Assembly: GCA_964344255.1 (NCBI GenBank)
Contig: CAYFMQ010000013.1
Coordinates: 1 to 64,000 of the forward strand
Direction of reading: 5' to 3'
Origin: JAJFIE01 sp964344255
GTDB taxonomy: Bacteria; Pseudomonadota; Alphaproteobacteria; Rhodospirillales; Casp-alpha2
DNA: 64,000 nt
A program made the translations under genes and the position numbers. Shown here in pieces: positions 8,829 to 16,773 of the stretch; position 1 is the first letter of the stretch; each line of letters opens with the position of its first letter. The notes beneath the pieces were generated by a model. It had not been told where the DNA came from. It saw only the letters and a program-made list of their open reading frames with translations, and searched no databases.

Positions 8829-9045
8829 ACCAGAACGGTTTTACGGCCTCCTGCCTCGCCTCGGCGCGGCTCAGGCCAATGTCCTTTAACATCCGGTCAT
8901 CAAGCTTGGACAAGGCCCGTCGCTGACGAGCCCGGGACGTCCATACTTTCAAGACATTTAAAACCTTTTCAATACTGAGAGAAGACAGGTCCAGGCATCC
9001 GTCAGCCCTGCCCTTCTGTCCCTGGAAGCTGCTTAAGGTACTCAT
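8821..9045 (-). CDS. DUF1127 small protein
   Basis: A 74-aa protein whose C-terminal half carries the DUF1127 pattern (RARQRRALSKLDDRMLKDIGLSRAEARQEAVKPFW). Short DUF1127 proteins are arginine-rich and are widespread in alphaproteobacteria; some have been linked to phosphate or RNA-related regulation, and the function of this one is unknown. Its stop codon overlaps the start of the AraC regulator by a few bases, so the two are probably translated together. Upstream is the 100-bp operator-rich region shared with the divergent MocR gene. Confidence 0.85.
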   Translation of the reverse strand: MSTLSSFQGQKGRADGCLDLSSLSIEKVLNVLKVWTSRARQRRALSKLDDRMLKDIGLSRAEARQEAVKPFWCE

Positions 9046-9078
9046 CGTTCATACTCCAATTCGGCTCACATTGAATGG

Positions 9079-9143
9079 ATACAATGTTTATAATTGTCAC
9101 TATTGTATTGATATTATCATGAATACAATCTATACATTGTCAC
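9079..9143. promoter_or_regulatory. Putative MocR operator array (ATACAAT / ATTGTCAC repeats)
   Basis: The AT-rich spacer between the divergent DUF1127/AraC and MocR genes contains ATACAAT at 9079-9085, its inverse ATTGTAT at 9102-9108, and ATACAAT again at 9123-9129. The octamer ATTGTCAC also occurs twice, at 9093-9100 and 9136-9143, the latter ending just before the MocR start codon. Centre spacings of the heptamers are 23 and 21 bp, about two helical turns. MocR-type regulators are known to bind direct repeats close to their own start, so autoregulation and control of the divergent genes is the natural reading; this is inference from pattern alone. Confidence 0.5.
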
Positions 9144-9144
9144 C

Positions 9145-10536
9145 ATGACAAATTGGCTGCCCGATATTGCCCGATACGACGGCCCCAAATATCTCGCCAT
9201 TGCCGATGCAATCGCCAGGGCCATTGCGGACGGCGATCTGGAAAGCGGCGTCAAGCTGCCGCCACAGAGAAACCTCGCCTACGACCTGGGTGTAACACTG
9301 GGAACCGTGACCCGCGCATACCGGGAGATTGAGCGCCGTGGCCTGGTTGGCGGCGAAGTCGGGCGTGGCACCTATGTGCTGAGCGACCAGCCAAGGCAGC
9401 CGGACGGGCTGCTCGTGCCAGACGTTGACGTTCCCGGCATTATCGATTTCACGCATGCGACCCCGGCCCAAGGGGTAGCCGGGCGTGAACTGGCCAGGAC
9501 GCTGAAAGAGATTGCCGGTGAGGCCAACATCGATGCCCTCGCCAATTACCAGATGCACACCGGACTTGCCGTTCATATGGAAGCCGGCGCCCACTGGCTC
9601 GCGCAGAACGGTCTCGAGGGAACCGCCGACAACGTAACCCTGACCAACGGCGTCCAGCATGGCCTGCTGGCAAGCCTGATGGCGCTCATGTCGCCCGGCG
9701 ACACCATATTGCTGGAAGAACTCACCTATCCCGGGGCGCTTCACCTCGCCCGCACCTTTGGGCACCGGACTGACTCGGTACGCATGGATGACGACGGCCT
9801 GATCCCCGAAGCCCTGGACGAAGCGTGCCGGCGGACGTCGGCCCGCGTGCTTTATTGCATGCCGACCCTCCACAACCCGACCGTCGCCGTTATGCCGGAA
9901 GAACGCCGTTTAAAGATCGCCGAAATCGCGAAACGACACAGCCTGCTGATCATCGAGGACGACATCTGGGGACGGTTGACCGATATCGACCTGCCGCATT
10001 TCGCCAACCTGCTTCCGGAGCAGACGATCTACCTGTCATCCCTGTCCAAGTGCATGGCGGGGGGCTTGAGGATCGGTTACGCCCATGCACCCGCCCGTAT
10101 CACGGAGCGGTTGCGCACGGCCGTCCGCATGACTTGCTGGATGCCGGCGCCGCTGATGGCAGAAGTGGCCCGGCGCTGGATCTACAGCGGCGTCGGCGAC
10201 CGCTTGGGGCAATGGCAGCGCGAAGAGATCAAAGCCCGGTGCGCCATCGCGCTTGATCGTCTCGAGCCTTACGAACTGGATTACAAGGACGGCTCGCATC
10301 ACATCTGGCTGATGCTGCCGGATCACTGGAAAGCCAATGACCTTCGTCCCCAGGCCGAAGACCGCGGCATCCGGGTCCTGGGCGCACAATCCTTTGCCGT
10401 GCACCGCCAGAATGCGCCGGAAGCCATCCGTATTTGCGTCGGCCGTCCCGATACCATCGACCATGTGGCTAAGGGCATGGATATCCTGGCGAACCTGCTG
10501 GAAACAGATCCGGACAGTCTCGAACCGTTTATGTGA
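9145..10536 (+). CDS. MocR-type GntR regulator / aminotransferase
   Basis: A 463-aa fusion of an N-terminal GntR winged helix (about residues 10-75, with KLPPQRNLAYDLGVTLGTVTRAYREIERRGLV) and a fold-type I aminotransferase domain. The PLP lysine is Lys302 in SSLSKCMAGGLRIGY; the upstream ProAsn (HNPT) and IIEDDIWG motifs are present. MocR proteins use the PLP-bound domain as an effector sensor, often for amino acids, amines or vitamin B6, and regulate adjacent genes. It is divergent from the DUF1127/AraC group and convergent with the TRAP transporter, either of which could be a target. Confidence 0.93.
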   Translation: MTNWLPDIARYDGPKYLAIADAIARAIADGDLESGVKLPPQRNLAYDLGVTLGTVTRAYREIERRGLVGGEVGRGTYVLSDQPRQPDGLLVPDVDVPGIIDFTHATPAQGVAGRELARTLKEIAGEANIDALANYQMHTGLAVHMEAGAHWLAQNGLEGTADNVTLTNGVQHGLLASLMALMSPGDTILLEELTYPGALHLARTFGHRTDSVRMDDDGLIPEALDEACRRTSARVLYCMPTLHNPTVAVMPEERRLKIAEIAKRHSLLIIEDDIWGRLTDIDLPHFANLLPEQTIYLSSLSKCMAGGLRIGYAHAPARITERLRTAVRMTCWMPAPLMAEVARRWIYSGVGDRLGQWQREEIKARCAIALDRLEPYELDYKDGSHHIWLMLPDHWKANDLRPQAEDRGIRVLGAQSFAVHRQNAPEAIRICVGRPDTIDHVAKGMDILANLLETDPDSLEPFM

Positions 10537-10552
10537 AAAAGTGTTGCTCTGT

Positions 10553-11866
10553 CTACAGGGCAGCGCCCATTAATGTATCCGGCAACCACGTGGCAACTTC
10601 CGGGAAAATGCAGAGCAGAACAATCCCGACGATCATGCAAAGCATGAACGGCAAGGCGCCTTTCAGGACCCTGGCTAAAGGAACATCTGGCACGATTCCA
10701 TTGATGACGTAGAGGTTCAGCCCCACCGGCGGCGTGATCAATCCGATTTCCATATTGATCGTGAAGACCACTGCAAACCAATATGGATCAAAACCGGCTT
10801 CCGTAACAATAGGCAGCAAAATCGGCGCCGTCATCAGGATCACGGCGACGGGAGGCAGGAAGAAACCGGCCACAAGCAGGAACAGGTTGATGGCCAGCAT
10901 CAGCACCCATTTGTTCAATCCGGCTGCGGCAATGGCTTCTGCCCCTGCCTGGGTTATGTAGAAGGAGGAAAGCATCTGGGAGAACAGGGCGGAACAGGCA
11001 ATGATCATCAGGATCATCACGCTTTCCTTCATGGATGACGATAATATCCCCCACAATTCCCCCGGATGCCAAACACGGTAAATGACGACAGCCAGCAAAA
11101 TGCACATGGCCGCACCGACGCCGGCCGCCTCGGAAGGCGTCGCAACGCCGCCGTACAAAGCCCATAGCACGCCAACGATGATGGCGATAAATGGAAGCAC
11201 CCGCGGAAGAATCGAGAACCTGGCTCCCCAGGAAATGGACCGCACTTCGGTAAACCTGTAACCGGATCGCCAGGCCGTATACAGAGACCAGGCCATGAAC
11301 AACCCTGTTAGCATCAGGCCTGGAAGCAGGCCTGCAAGGAACAGGCGTCCGATCGATGTTTCCGTCGCGATACCGTAAACGATCATGGTTATCGAAGGCG
11401 GGATCAGTATGCCCAGGGTACCGCCCGCCGCGATGGCGCCGGTCGCCAAACCATCCGGGTACCCACGTTTCCTCATTTCCGGGATACCCATCTTTCCGAT
11501 GGCGGCGCAGGTAGCCGGGGAAGAACCGGACAAAGCTGCAAAGATCGAACAGGCGCCGATATTGGAAATAATCAATCCCCCGGGCACCCGGTTCAGCCAA
11601 CGGTCTAATGCCTCATAGAGGTCGCGTCCGGCCGGGGACGCCGCAACAGCTGCACCCATGACAATAAACATGGGGATTGATAGCAGCGTAAATTCTGACA
11701 GCCCTGCGAAAAAGTTTTCCCCAAGACTGGAAATTGCCAATGGCCCCTTGGCGAGAACCAGGAATCCGATAGCCGTTATAGCCAGGGTAAACGCAACAGG
11801 TACGCCGATGACGAGCAATACGAATATCACCAAACCGATGTAAATGCTGACTGAAGCGGGATCCAT
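10553..11866 (-). CDS. dctM: TRAP transporter large permease (DctM)
   Basis: A 437-aa membrane protein with about 12-13 hydrophobic segments, the size and pattern of DctM subunits. Characteristic parts are the N-terminal GLVIFVLLVIGVPVAFTLA, the SIPMFIVMGAAVAASPAGRDLYEALDRW segment, the SGSSPATCAAIGKMGIPEM motif and the PPSITMIVYG turn. The subunit forms the Na+-coupled translocation channel for an organic acid or related solute delivered by the periplasmic receptor. It is the last gene of the dctP-dctQ-dctM operon; the stop converges on the MocR stop with 16 bases between. Confidence 0.95.
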   Translation of the reverse strand: MDPASVSIYIGLVIFVLLVIGVPVAFTLAITAIGFLVLAKGPLAISSLGENFFAGLSEFTLLSIPMFIVMGAAVAASPAGRDLYEALDRWLNRVPGGLIISNIGACSIFAALSGSSPATCAAIGKMGIPEMRKRGYPDGLATGAIAAGGTLGILIPPSITMIVYGIATETSIGRLFLAGLLPGLMLTGLFMAWSLYTAWRSGYRFTEVRSISWGARFSILPRVLPFIAIIVGVLWALYGGVATPSEAAGVGAAMCILLAVVIYRVWHPGELWGILSSSMKESVMILMIIACSALFSQMLSSFYITQAGAEAIAAAGLNKWVLMLAINLFLLVAGFFLPPVAVILMTAPILLPIVTEAGFDPYWFAVVFTINMEIGLITPPVGLNLYVINGIVPDVPLARVLKGALPFMLCMIVGIVLLCIFPEVATWLPDTLMGAAL

Positions 11867-11891
11867 GTTCTTGTTCTATCTCAACTATACG

Positions 11892-12389
11892 TCAGTGAAT
11901 TCGAGTGCCTGACACATCTTCGCCGCGAATGGCGCGAAGCATCAGCGCAAATGCCTGCAGCATCAGCAATCCGAAACCGACAGGCATGGACAAATAAGGT
12001 ATCCAGAGGGGGAATTCGTAAATCGACTCTGTCGTCCAGTTACCGGTAAACGCTTCCCAGGTCATTTCCGCCCCCTTCCACAGCATGATCAATGAAAAGA
12101 CCATGATCACCAGATCGGAGGCAATCAGCATTATGCGGCGAATATCCGGTCGGGCTTGTTCGGTTACGAGGCCAACCGCCACATGGCCCCGCTCTTTCAG
12201 GACCCAGGCGCTGCCCAACAGAACAGATGCGACAAGGGAAAAGGTTACAACCTCAGTTTGCCAGGCTGTAGAACCGACAAGGACATAGCGAATGAACACC
12301 ATTTGGCAAACCAGAACAATCGCAACACCAATCAGTAAGGCGGCGATATAGCCTGCAAAAACACAAAGGCGGTCAATAAATCTGATCAT
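11892..12389 (-). CDS. dctQ: TRAP transporter small permease (DctQ)
   Basis: A 165-aa protein with four transmembrane segments (about residues 13-33, 45-65, 87-107 and 130-152), as is usual for DctQ. The small permease binds DctM and forms part of the membrane complex that receives the substrate-loaded DctP. The AWQTEVVTFSLVASVLLGSAWVLKERGHV segment is typical. It lies 25 bases upstream of dctM and is separated from dctP by a hairpin. Confidence 0.92.
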   Translation of the reverse strand: MIRFIDRLCVFAGYIAALLIGVAIVLVCQMVFIRYVLVGSTAWQTEVVTFSLVASVLLGSAWVLKERGHVAVGLVTEQARPDIRRIMLIASDLVIMVFSLIMLWKGAEMTWEAFTGNWTTESIYEFPLWIPYLSMPVGFGLLMLQAFALMLRAIRGEDVSGTRIH

Positions 12390-12418
12390 GAGCCCAATTG
12401 GGTAAGTGTTTCATAATA

Positions 12419-12448
12419 GAAGTGGAACGGTTTAACCCGCTCCACTTC
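12419..12448 (-). other. Intercistronic hairpin between dctP and dctQ
   Basis: Perfect 8-bp arms GAAGTGGA (12419-12426) and TCCACTTC (12441-12448) with an inner CGG/CCG pairing form a strong hairpin in the dctP-dctQ spacer. No T-run follows on the minus strand, so it is more likely an mRNA-stabilising or partial-attenuation structure than a full terminator. Such hairpins commonly keep the receptor transcript more abundant than the permease transcript. Confidence 0.6.
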
Positions 12449-12468
12449 CTTATGATTTTAAACGTGTC

Positions 12469-13464
12469 TTATTCAACAGCCAGGGCTTTTGAAATCAAGG
12501 CGTCACCATTTTCTACTTTTTCGGAGAACGCCTTGTAGGAAGTCTCCTGGGCAATTGCCCGCCATGCAGCGGCATCTTCGGCGCTCATACGGGCGATTTC
12601 AACGCCGGCACTGGCGAAGGTTTCTTCCATCGTCGTATCAAGACCGGCAGCCTTTTCAGCAAACCAATCCTCAGCAACCTGACCGGCAGCCATAACTGCC
12701 GCCTGTTGATCGGCATTGAGTTTTGCAAAAGACGCCTTGGACATCAGGATGGGCTCATACATGAACCAAAGAGCATGCTCGCCCGGTACCGTCAGGCATT
12801 TAACCTGCTCATAAATGCGGTAGGAAACAAATGACCCGGAGGAAGTATTGGCTCCATCCAGAACACCCTGTTGAAGGGCCGTGTAGATTTCCGAAGACGG
12901 CATGGATTGGATGGAAGCGCCGGCGCCTTCAAGCATACGGTTGAAGGCCTTGCCTGCAGCGCGGAAGACTTGACCCTTAACATCGTCAGGACTGAGAACG
13001 CAGTTCTTTTTGGATGCGAAGCCACCAGCCAGCCAGGCATCGGAAATAACCATAACGCCTGCATCGTCGATGATTTTCTTGATGTCATCCATGAAAGGCG
13101 AATCATTCAATCGCATGGCGTGGTCATGATTCTTTACCAGACCCGGCATAAGGGTCGAATCAAATTCAGGATGCCGTTTTGCTGCGTAGGCCAGGGGAAA
13201 GGCTGAAATATCCAGCTCGCCCGTGGTCAGCGGCGCCCATTGTTCCTTGGGCTTATAAAGCGCTTTTGCAGGAAACATTTTAACGTTTAGACCGACGTTC
13301 GCCTTGGCAACCTCATCAGCGATGATTTGCACCATTTCATGACGGACATCTTTGGTATTCCACTGATGGGAAGCCCGCAGTTCAAGATCAGCAGCAAAAC
13401 TGGCCGAAGCAAGTGACATTGCACCAGCAAACGCCATTGCGCCTGTGAAAATCCGAGTAAACAT
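12469..13464 (-). CDS. dctP: TRAP transporter solute receptor (DctP)
   Basis: A 331-aa periplasmic receptor. The start ATG 13464 has AAGGAG seven bases upstream; a longer reading to 13527 lacks a site. A 24-residue signal peptide (MFTRIFTGAMAFAGAMSLASASFA) precedes the mature ADLELRASHQWN. Family features are the KMFPAKALYKPKEQWAPLTTGELDISAF segment and the FNRMLEGAGASIQSMPSSEIYTALQQGVLDGAN region, which carries the ligand-binding and helix elements of DctP-type proteins. The solute cannot be read from the sequence. First gene of the TRAP operon. Confidence 0.95.
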   Translation of the reverse strand: MFTRIFTGAMAFAGAMSLASASFAADLELRASHQWNTKDVRHEMVQIIADEVAKANVGLNVKMFPAKALYKPKEQWAPLTTGELDISAFPLAYAAKRHPEFDSTLMPGLVKNHDHAMRLNDSPFMDDIKKIIDDAGVMVISDAWLAGGFASKKNCVLSPDDVKGQVFRAAGKAFNRMLEGAGASIQSMPSSEIYTALQQGVLDGANTSSGSFVSYRIYEQVKCLTVPGEHALWFMYEPILMSKASFAKLNADQQAAVMAAGQVAEDWFAEKAAGLDTTMEETFASAGVEIARMSAEDAAAWRAIAQETSYKAFSEKVENGDALISKALAVE

Positions 13465-13609
13465 GTCGCACTCCTTGTCGTGTTTGGTTCGTTTTATTGA
13501 TTTGGTTGAATGCCTGATTATCAGCATTCTTTGGACTGTAACTTCGAGTCATTGGCATTTTGTATGCCATGAATGTTTAGCACAAGCTTTTATGCACCGA
13601 ATGCCCAAC

Positions 13610-14416
13610 TTAGGTTGCTGATACGGTATGTGAATGATTAAGCGGACCGTGGCCGTGGCCGAAGCCCGGCGCCGTGCGGATCGCTTCATGGACATAGTGC
13701 CGCGCCCGGATGATAGCATCGCGCATGTCCAGGCCCTGGGCGATTCCACATGCAATAGCCGAGGCCAGCGTACATCCCGTACCGTGGGTGTGCTTCGTTT
13801 CGATCCGCTCGCTTTCAAAAACGTCCAGTGTGCTTTCGCCGTGCAAGAACACATCCGTCACCATGCCAGCGTGTTCGTCCACATGACCGCCGGTTATCAG
13901 GATGGACTGCGGGCCCAGGGTCGCCAGGGACCGGGCCGCCGTCATGGCGTCGTCCTGCGTCTTGATTTCCATGCCGGCGAGTACGCCGGCTTCCGGCGCG
14001 TTGGGGGTAATCAGGGCGGCGCGGGGAATAACTTTCTGGCGCACGGACACGATGGCCTCATCCACCAGCAGGGAAGCGCCCCCCTTGGCGACCATGACCG
14101 GATCGACGACCAGGGGAACATCAGGGGCATAACGATCCAGCGCCTCGATAACGGCGTCGATGATCTCGACCCGGTGCAGCATGCCCGTCTTGATGCAGTC
14201 CGCGCCGATATCCTCCATGATCACACGAATTTGTTCGGCGACGAAGTCCGGTGAAACTTCCTGGATGCCATGGACGCCCTGGGTGTTCTGCGCTGTCAGC
14301 GCCGTCACCGCCGTCATAGCGAAACCGCCCAGCGCCGTAACGGCCTTGATGTCCGCCTGGATACCGGCGCCCCCGCCTGAATCCGACCCCGCGATAATCA
14401 GCACGCGACCTTTCAC
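13610..14416 (-). CDS. thiD: Hydroxymethylpyrimidine/phosphomethylpyrimidine kinase
   Basis: A 268-aa ThiD kinase that phosphorylates HMP and HMP-P in thiamine biosynthesis. The GTG start at 14416 with GGGAGA upstream puts VLIIAGSDSGGGAGIQADIKAV at the very N-terminus, as in other ThiD proteins; a longer reading to 14506 would overlap glmM. The DPVMVAKGG motif and the C-terminal THGTGCTLASAIA anion-hole motif are present. It lies downstream of glmM in the housekeeping block. No TPP riboswitch was found upstream; the other thiamine gene, thiE, is 20 kb away. Confidence 0.95.
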   Translation of the reverse strand: MKGRVLIIAGSDSGGGAGIQADIKAVTALGGFAMTAVTALTAQNTQGVHGIQEVSPDFVAEQIRVIMEDIGADCIKTGMLHRVEIIDAVIEALDRYAPDVPLVVDPVMVAKGGASLLVDEAIVSVRQKVIPRAALITPNAPEAGVLAGMEIKTQDDAMTAARSLATLGPQSILITGGHVDEHAGMVTDVFLHGESTLDVFESERIETKHTHGTGCTLASAIACGIAQGLDMRDAIIRARHYVHEAIRTAPGFGHGHGPLNHSHTVSAT

Positions 14417-14474
14417 ACTCGTTCTCCCTGATTGTTTATTAAATATCGTTGGAATTGGCGGCAACCGGCAGAAA

Positions 14475-15833
14475 TCAGCCCGCTGTCGCCTGTTCGATTT
14501 CACCAATCACATCGTTAACCACCGTGTCGATCAGCGTCTCGTCGTCGCCTTCCGCCATGACGCGGATCAGCGGTTCGGTGCCTGACGGCCGGACCAGCAA
14601 CCGGCCTGAAGAACCGAGCTTTTCCTCAGCAGATTTCACGGCTCTGATCACGCCCTCGTTTTCAAGCGGTGAGCCGCTTGAGAACCGGACGTTCTTGAGT
14701 AATTGCGGCAATGGATCGAACAACCGGCAAATTTCACTGGCGGGCTTGTCACGTTCAACCAGGACTGCAAGCACTTGCAAAGCGGCTATCAGGCCGTCCC
14801 CGGTGGTGGAATAATCGCCCAGGATGATGTGACCCGACTGCTCGCCGCCCAGGTTATATCCCTGATCGCGCATGTGCTGCATGACATAACGGTCGCCCAC
14901 GTTGGCGCGAACGAGATCAAGGCCCTGTTCATTGAGATAACGTTCCATGCCCAGGTTCGACATGACGGTGGCGACGACACCGCCCCCTTTCAGGGTTCCC
15001 ATGTCCTGCCAGTGCGACGCGATGAGCGCCATAAGCTGGTCGCCATCGATCAACGTGCCGGCTTCGTCAACGACCATAACCCGGTCCGCATCGCCATCCA
15101 GGGCGATACCCAGATCAGCACCGTGTGTAACGACCTGCGAGCGCAAGGCATCCGTATCGGTCGAGCCGCATCCCTTGTTGATATTGAATCCGTCAGGCGA
15201 CACGCCGATGGGAATGACATCGGCTCCAAGTTCCCAGAGCACCGTCGGCGCGACCTTGTAGGCGGCGCCGTGGGCGCAATCGACGGCAATTTTCAGACCA
15301 TCCAGGCGCAATCCGCGGGGAAAGGTCTGCTTCACGTATTCCACATACCGTCCGGCGGCATCGTCCAGGCGCTTGGCCCGGCCGAGGCTGGCCGGTTCGA
15401 TCAGGTCATCATCGGACCATTTGTCCATGATGGCTTCGATCTCGTGCTCAACCGTGTCGGACAGCTTGAAGCCGTCGGGGCCGAATAATTTGATGCCGTT
15501 GTCTTCAAAGGGATTGTGGGACGCCGAGATCATTAGCCCTAAGTCGGCACGCAGGCTGCGGGTCAGCATGGCGATGGCGGGCGTCGGCATGGGGCCGACC
15601 AGCACCACGTCCATGCCCATGGAAACGAAGCCCGACGTCAGGGCCGGTTCCAGCATATAACCGCTCAGGCGCGTGTCCTTGCCGATGACCACCCGGTGAC
15701 GGTGATCGCCGTTGGTGAAGTAGGCGGCGGCGGCCATGCCGACGCGCAGCGCCGTTTCCGCCGTCATGGGCTCCGTATTGGCGGTGCCACGGATACCATC
15801 GGTACCGAACAGTTTACGTTTCTTTTCGCTCAC
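14475..15833 (-). CDS. glmM: Phosphoglucosamine mutase
   Basis: A 452-aa GlmM that interconverts glucosamine-6-phosphate and glucosamine-1-phosphate for UDP-GlcNAc synthesis. The N-terminal KLFGTDGIRGTAN, the catalytic phosphoserine loop SASHNPFEDNG (Ser105), the metal loop DGDADR, the sugar loop GGEQSGH and the phosphate loop RPSGTEPLIRVMAEG are all present. The start is a GTG. It follows folP by about 60 bases and precedes thiD, the usual ftsH-folP-glmM order in proteobacteria. Confidence 0.97.
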   Translation of the reverse strand: MSEKKRKLFGTDGIRGTANTEPMTAETALRVGMAAAAYFTNGDHRHRVVIGKDTRLSGYMLEPALTSGFVSMGMDVVLVGPMPTPAIAMLTRSLRADLGLMISASHNPFEDNGIKLFGPDGFKLSDTVEHEIEAIMDKWSDDDLIEPASLGRAKRLDDAAGRYVEYVKQTFPRGLRLDGLKIAVDCAHGAAYKVAPTVLWELGADVIPIGVSPDGFNINKGCGSTDTDALRSQVVTHGADLGIALDGDADRVMVVDEAGTLIDGDQLMALIASHWQDMGTLKGGGVVATVMSNLGMERYLNEQGLDLVRANVGDRYVMQHMRDQGYNLGGEQSGHIILGDYSTTGDGLIAALQVLAVLVERDKPASEICRLFDPLPQLLKNVRFSSGSPLENEGVIRAVKSAEEKLGSSGRLLVRPSGTEPLIRVMAEGDDETLIDTVVNDVIGEIEQATAG

Positions 15834-15895
15834 CCGTGCTCTCGATCAAATCAGTGTTGTTGGTTGTTATTGTAACAATCTTCCCGGTGCATGCA

Positions 15896-16738
15896 TTACA
15901 CAGATTGTTTCTGAATGTTTTCGATGGCCTGCCAGACTGAAAGCGCCTGGCAGGTTTCCGCAACATCATGGACCCGCACGATATCGACACCGCGGAGGAC
16001 ACCCGCCAGGGCGGCGGCGACGGAACCGGCGACGCGGTCCTTGGGCTCTTCGCCCCGGCTCAACCGGGCGATCATGCTTTTGCGGGAAACCCCCAGAACC
16101 AAAGGGCAATCAAGCGTTTGAAAGGCATCCAGCGCGTTCAGGAGCTCAAGATTATGCTCCACAGTCTTGCCGAAACCAATGCCGGGATCAACGGCGATTT
16201 CGGTGCGCTTCATGCCGCGTCCGACGCAGGCGGAGACCTGTGCATCGAGATGACCGATCACTTCCTTGACGACATCGTCATACCGGGGGTCCTGTTGCAT
16301 GGTCTCCGGCGTGCCTTGCATATGCATCAGAACCAGCGAAACGCCCGAATCGGCGACCACGTCGATGGAACGGGAATCGCCGGTCAGAGCCGTGACATCG
16401 TTGACGATGGCCGCCCCGGCGGCAATGGCGGCTTCCATGACCACCGCATGACGAGTATCGGTGGAGACCACCGCCCCTTCTTCCACCAGGGTTTTGATGA
16501 CAGGAACGACGCGGGAAATTTCTTCTTCCTGGGATACCGGTTCAGCACCGGGACGGGTTGATTCCCCGCCGATATCGAGAATGGCCGCCCCCTGCTCCAT
16601 CAGCTTGCGGCCGCGGGCGATGGCGTCATCGAGGTGGAAGGAATCGCCGCCATCGGAAAAGCTGTCGGGCGTTACGTTGATGATCCCCATGACAAGAGGA
16701 CGCGTCAGGTCAAGTCCGGCAAACGTGCGCGTACTCAT
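15896..16738 (-). CDS. folP: Dihydropteroate synthase
   Basis: A 280-aa folate-pathway enzyme joining para-aminobenzoate to hydroxymethyl-dihydropterin pyrophosphate; it is the target of sulfonamides. The signatures MGIINVTPDSFSDGG and GAAILDIGGESTRPGAEPV are at the N-terminus, followed by SVDT-like STDTRHAVV, the NDVTAL loop, DPGIGFGKT and GVSRKSMI. Length is normal. It lies 35 bases downstream of ftsH. Confidence 0.97.
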   Translation of the reverse strand: MSTRTFAGLDLTRPLVMGIINVTPDSFSDGGDSFHLDDAIARGRKLMEQGAAILDIGGESTRPGAEPVSQEEEISRVVPVIKTLVEEGAVVSTDTRHAVVMEAAIAAGAAIVNDVTALTGDSRSIDVVADSGVSLVLMHMQGTPETMQQDPRYDDVVKEVIGHLDAQVSACVGRGMKRTEIAVDPGIGFGKTVEHNLELLNALDAFQTLDCPLVLGVSRKSMIARLSRGEEPKDRVAGSVAAALAGVLRGVDIVRVHDVAETCQALSVWQAIENIQKQSV

Positions 16739-16773
16739 TGCCTCTATTCCTTATGCGTTACCCGCTGGCTTAA

